Shown here: positions 62,626 to 64,000 of the stretch, one piece after another
Layout of the letters: every line of letters starts with the position of its first letter
Numbering within the stretch: the first letter of the stretch is position 1
Source of the DNA: Methylobacterium hispanicum
GTDB lineage: Bacteria; Pseudomonadota; Alphaproteobacteria; Rhizobiales; Beijerinckiaceae
DNA length: 64,000 nucleotides
Reading direction: 5' to 3'
Assembly: GCF_022179285.1 (NCBI RefSeq)
Contig: NZ_BPQO01000002.1
Location: 62,001-126,000 of the forward strand
Translations under genes and position numbers: made by a program
Notes under the pieces: model-generated
Told to the model about the DNA's origin: nothing
Databases searched by the model: none
Seen by the model: only the letters and a program-made list of their open reading frames with translations

Positions 62626-64000
62626 GCGGTGATGGTGAAGCAGGCGCCCGGATCGTTGGCGACCTCGAGCCGGGCGTTGATCTGGTCGAGCATGGCCCGG
62701 ATCAGCTTCATGCCAAGGCCCGTACCGCGTGGGTTGGCGTCCCAGCCATCGGGCAGCCCGGCGCCGTCGTCGCAGACGCGCAGCTGTACGCCCGTCCCGG
62801 CCGCCGAGACCCGCACCGCCACGCGGCCCACGCCGCTCTCCCGCGAACCGTACTTGAAGGCGTTGGTCACCAGCTCCGTCGCGATGAGCGAGAGCGCCAC
62901 CGCCTTGCGGTAGGGCACCATCAGGCCCGTCTCGGCGGTCATGTCGACGGCGTGGCCCTCGCCGGCGAGCGCCGCGAGGTCGCGGCACAGGTTCTCGATC
63001 GTCTGGCCGAGATCGACCTCCTCGATGGTCTCGGCCTGATAGAGACTGTCGTGGACGCGCGCGACGCTCATCACCCGGGCGGACGTGTCGGCGAAGGCCT
63101 GCCGCGCGTCCGCGTCCGCGATCTGGCGACGCTGCATCTGCAGGAAGGACGAGACGATCTGGAGCGAGTTCTTCACCCGATGGTCGATCTCGCGGGTCAG
63201 CAGGTCCTTCTGGGCGAGCAGCCGCTCCTTCTCGGCGAGCAGCCCCGTCAGCTCGTCGATCTTGCGGCGCTGGCGCAGGACCACGCCCTCGACAGCGCGG
63301 GCGAGCGAGATTGCGAGCGAGACCTGCCACTCGGCGAACGGCGTCGCGAAGCCCGTGCGCTCCTCCACCCAGCGCTCGAACGAGCGGCGCGGTAGCACCG
63401 CGACCGGCCCGTCGCCGGCGAGTACCGGCTTGCGCGGGTCCCCGCCCCAGGTCACCGTGCTGGGGACTTCCGGCCGGAACCAGACGATGAGGTTCTCGCG
63501 CTGCCCGTCCACGAAGACGGCCAGCAAACCGCTGGCAACCTCACGGTGGGGCGCGAGGCCGGGGTAGTCCGCGGTCAGGCTCATGGAGGAGAAGCTGGTC
63601 TCCTCCGCCGCAAGCCCCGCCTTCAGCCAAGCCGAGAGCTGATGCACGGCCTCGGCCGGCGGCGTACAGCCGATCAACGTGACTCGCTCGCCCGAGACGA
63701 TGCCGGCGCCGGTGGCGCCGAAGAGGTCCAGGATGGTGGTCTCCCCGCCGGTCAGCGCGGCCACGAAATCGTCCGAGCGCGTCAGCTCGCGCACTAGCCG
63801 CGCCTCCGTGGCGAGATGCGCCTGGCGCTCCGCCCAGAGCGTGCGCGCCTCGATCTCTTGAACGCGCATCGCGAAGGCGTCGGTGAGCACGCCCGCGGCG
63901 GCACGGGTCTCCGGCGACACGTAGTGCGGCTGCCGGTGGTGACCGATCATCAGCCCCCAGAGCCGGTTCTGGACCATGATCGAGATCGACATCGAGCCGT
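62622..64000 (-). CDS. Bacteriophytochrome histidine kinase (HisKA_2 type), N-terminus cut by window edge
   Basis: The C-terminal 459 or so codons are visible; the PAS and most of the chromophore GAF domain lie beyond base 64000. The end of the GAF domain (SISIMVQNRLWGLMIGHHRQ, with the conserved HH) leads into a PHY domain (about 70-225 of the visible part) and a HisKA_2/HWE-type kinase with the phospho-acceptor in EIDHRVKNSLQIVSSFLQMQ, then NAFKYGS and GLGMKLIRAML. It senses red/far-red light. It is co-translated with bphO. No response regulator is within the window. Confidence 0.92.
   Translation of the reverse strand, partial: GSMSISIMVQNRLWGLMIGHHRQPHYVSPETRAAAGVLTDAFAMRVQEIEARTLWAERQAHLATEARLVRELTRSDDFVAALTGGETTILDLFGATGAGIVSGERVTLIGCTPPAEAVHQLSAWLKAGLAAEETSFSSMSLTADYPGLAPHREVASGLLAVFVDGQRENLIVWFRPEVPSTVTWGGDPRKPVLAGDGPVAVLPRRSFERWVEERTGFATPFAEWQVSLAISLARAVEGVVLRQRRKIDELTGLLAEKERLLAQKDLLTREIDHRVKNSLQIVSSFLQMQRRQIADADARQAFADTSARVMSVARVHDSLYQAETIEEVDLGQTIENLCRDLAALAGEGHAVDMTAETGLMVPYRKAVALSLIATELVTNAFKYGSRESGVGRVAVRVSAAGTGVQLRVCDDGAGLPDGWDANPRGTGLGMKLIRAMLDQINARLEVANDPGACFTITA

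Overview
The window looks like chromosomal DNA of a facultatively methylotrophic alphaproteobacterium of the order Hyphomicrobiales, most likely Methylobacterium or a close relative. The base composition is very GC-rich. A formaldehyde-activating-enzyme paralogue is present, a general-stress (EcfG-type) promoter fits the Methylobacterium consensus, and several gene orders are typical of the class: popZ-valS, kdsA...eno-ftsB-pdhABC-lpd, lipA-coq10, ispDF-pncC, dusB-ntrB-ntrC and mltG-yicC-gmk. No rRNA, tRNA, insertion sequence, prophage or CRISPR array was found. Both ends cut a gene: a DctA-like symporter on the left and a bacteriophytochrome kinase on the right.

Layout. 1-3.7 kb: dicarboxylate symporter, aspartase and a LysR regulator, all leftward. 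3.8-5.7 kb: a small secreted protein, a Fae paralogue without the catalytic His, a small ORF and a lipoprotein. 5.8-11.7 kb: a methionine operon read leftward (ArsR-methyltransferase regulator, metF, metH) with an 18-bp perfect palindrome over the regulator's start codon. 11.7-12.4 kb: no intact gene, but a likely imuA remnant beside a perfect LexA box. 12.4-14 kb: a secreted collagen-like protein and a twice-frameshifted CatB-type acetyltransferase pseudogene. 14-18.4 kb: spermidine-synthase-like protein, flavoprotein, TerC, a small membrane protein and a methyltransferase. 18.5-24.1 kb is the most unusual part: a leucine-rich-repeat protein kinase divergent from a jetB/jetC (mksE/mksB) pair that has neither the kleisin jetA nor the nuclease jetD beside it.

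24.3-36 kb: orphan periplasmic binding protein, PCM-like methyltransferase, tolC, popZ, valS, a guanidinium-exporter-type SMR protein, DegP protease, a second member of the small secreted family from 3.8 kb, kdsA and a methyltransferase. 36-45.5 kb: an EcfG-promoter gene for a Gly/Tyr-rich secreted protein, queF, eno, ftsB and the pyruvate dehydrogenase operon (pdhA, pdhB, DUF5076, a Uma2-type gene, pdhC, lpd). 45.5-46.4 kb: almost gene-free, with a possible small transcript ending in a strong terminator.

46.4-64 kb: threonine-dehydratase-like enzyme, trypsin-like protease, SleB-type cell-wall hydrolase, CYTH protein, lipA, coq10-like gene, FAD monooxygenase, pncC, ispDF, dusB-ntrB-ntrC, mltG, yicC, gmk, then a heme oxygenase overlapping the bacteriophytochrome kinase gene. 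Functionally, lipA makes the cofactor of the PdhB and PdhC lipoyl domains encoded 5-10 kb away. The regulator-metF-metH operon regenerates methionine. The heme oxygenase would supply biliverdin to the phytochrome.

Most of the window is ordinary housekeeping DNA. The parts that deserve follow-up are the kinase/jetBC locus, the SOS remnant, the Fae paralogue and several regulatory palindromes.
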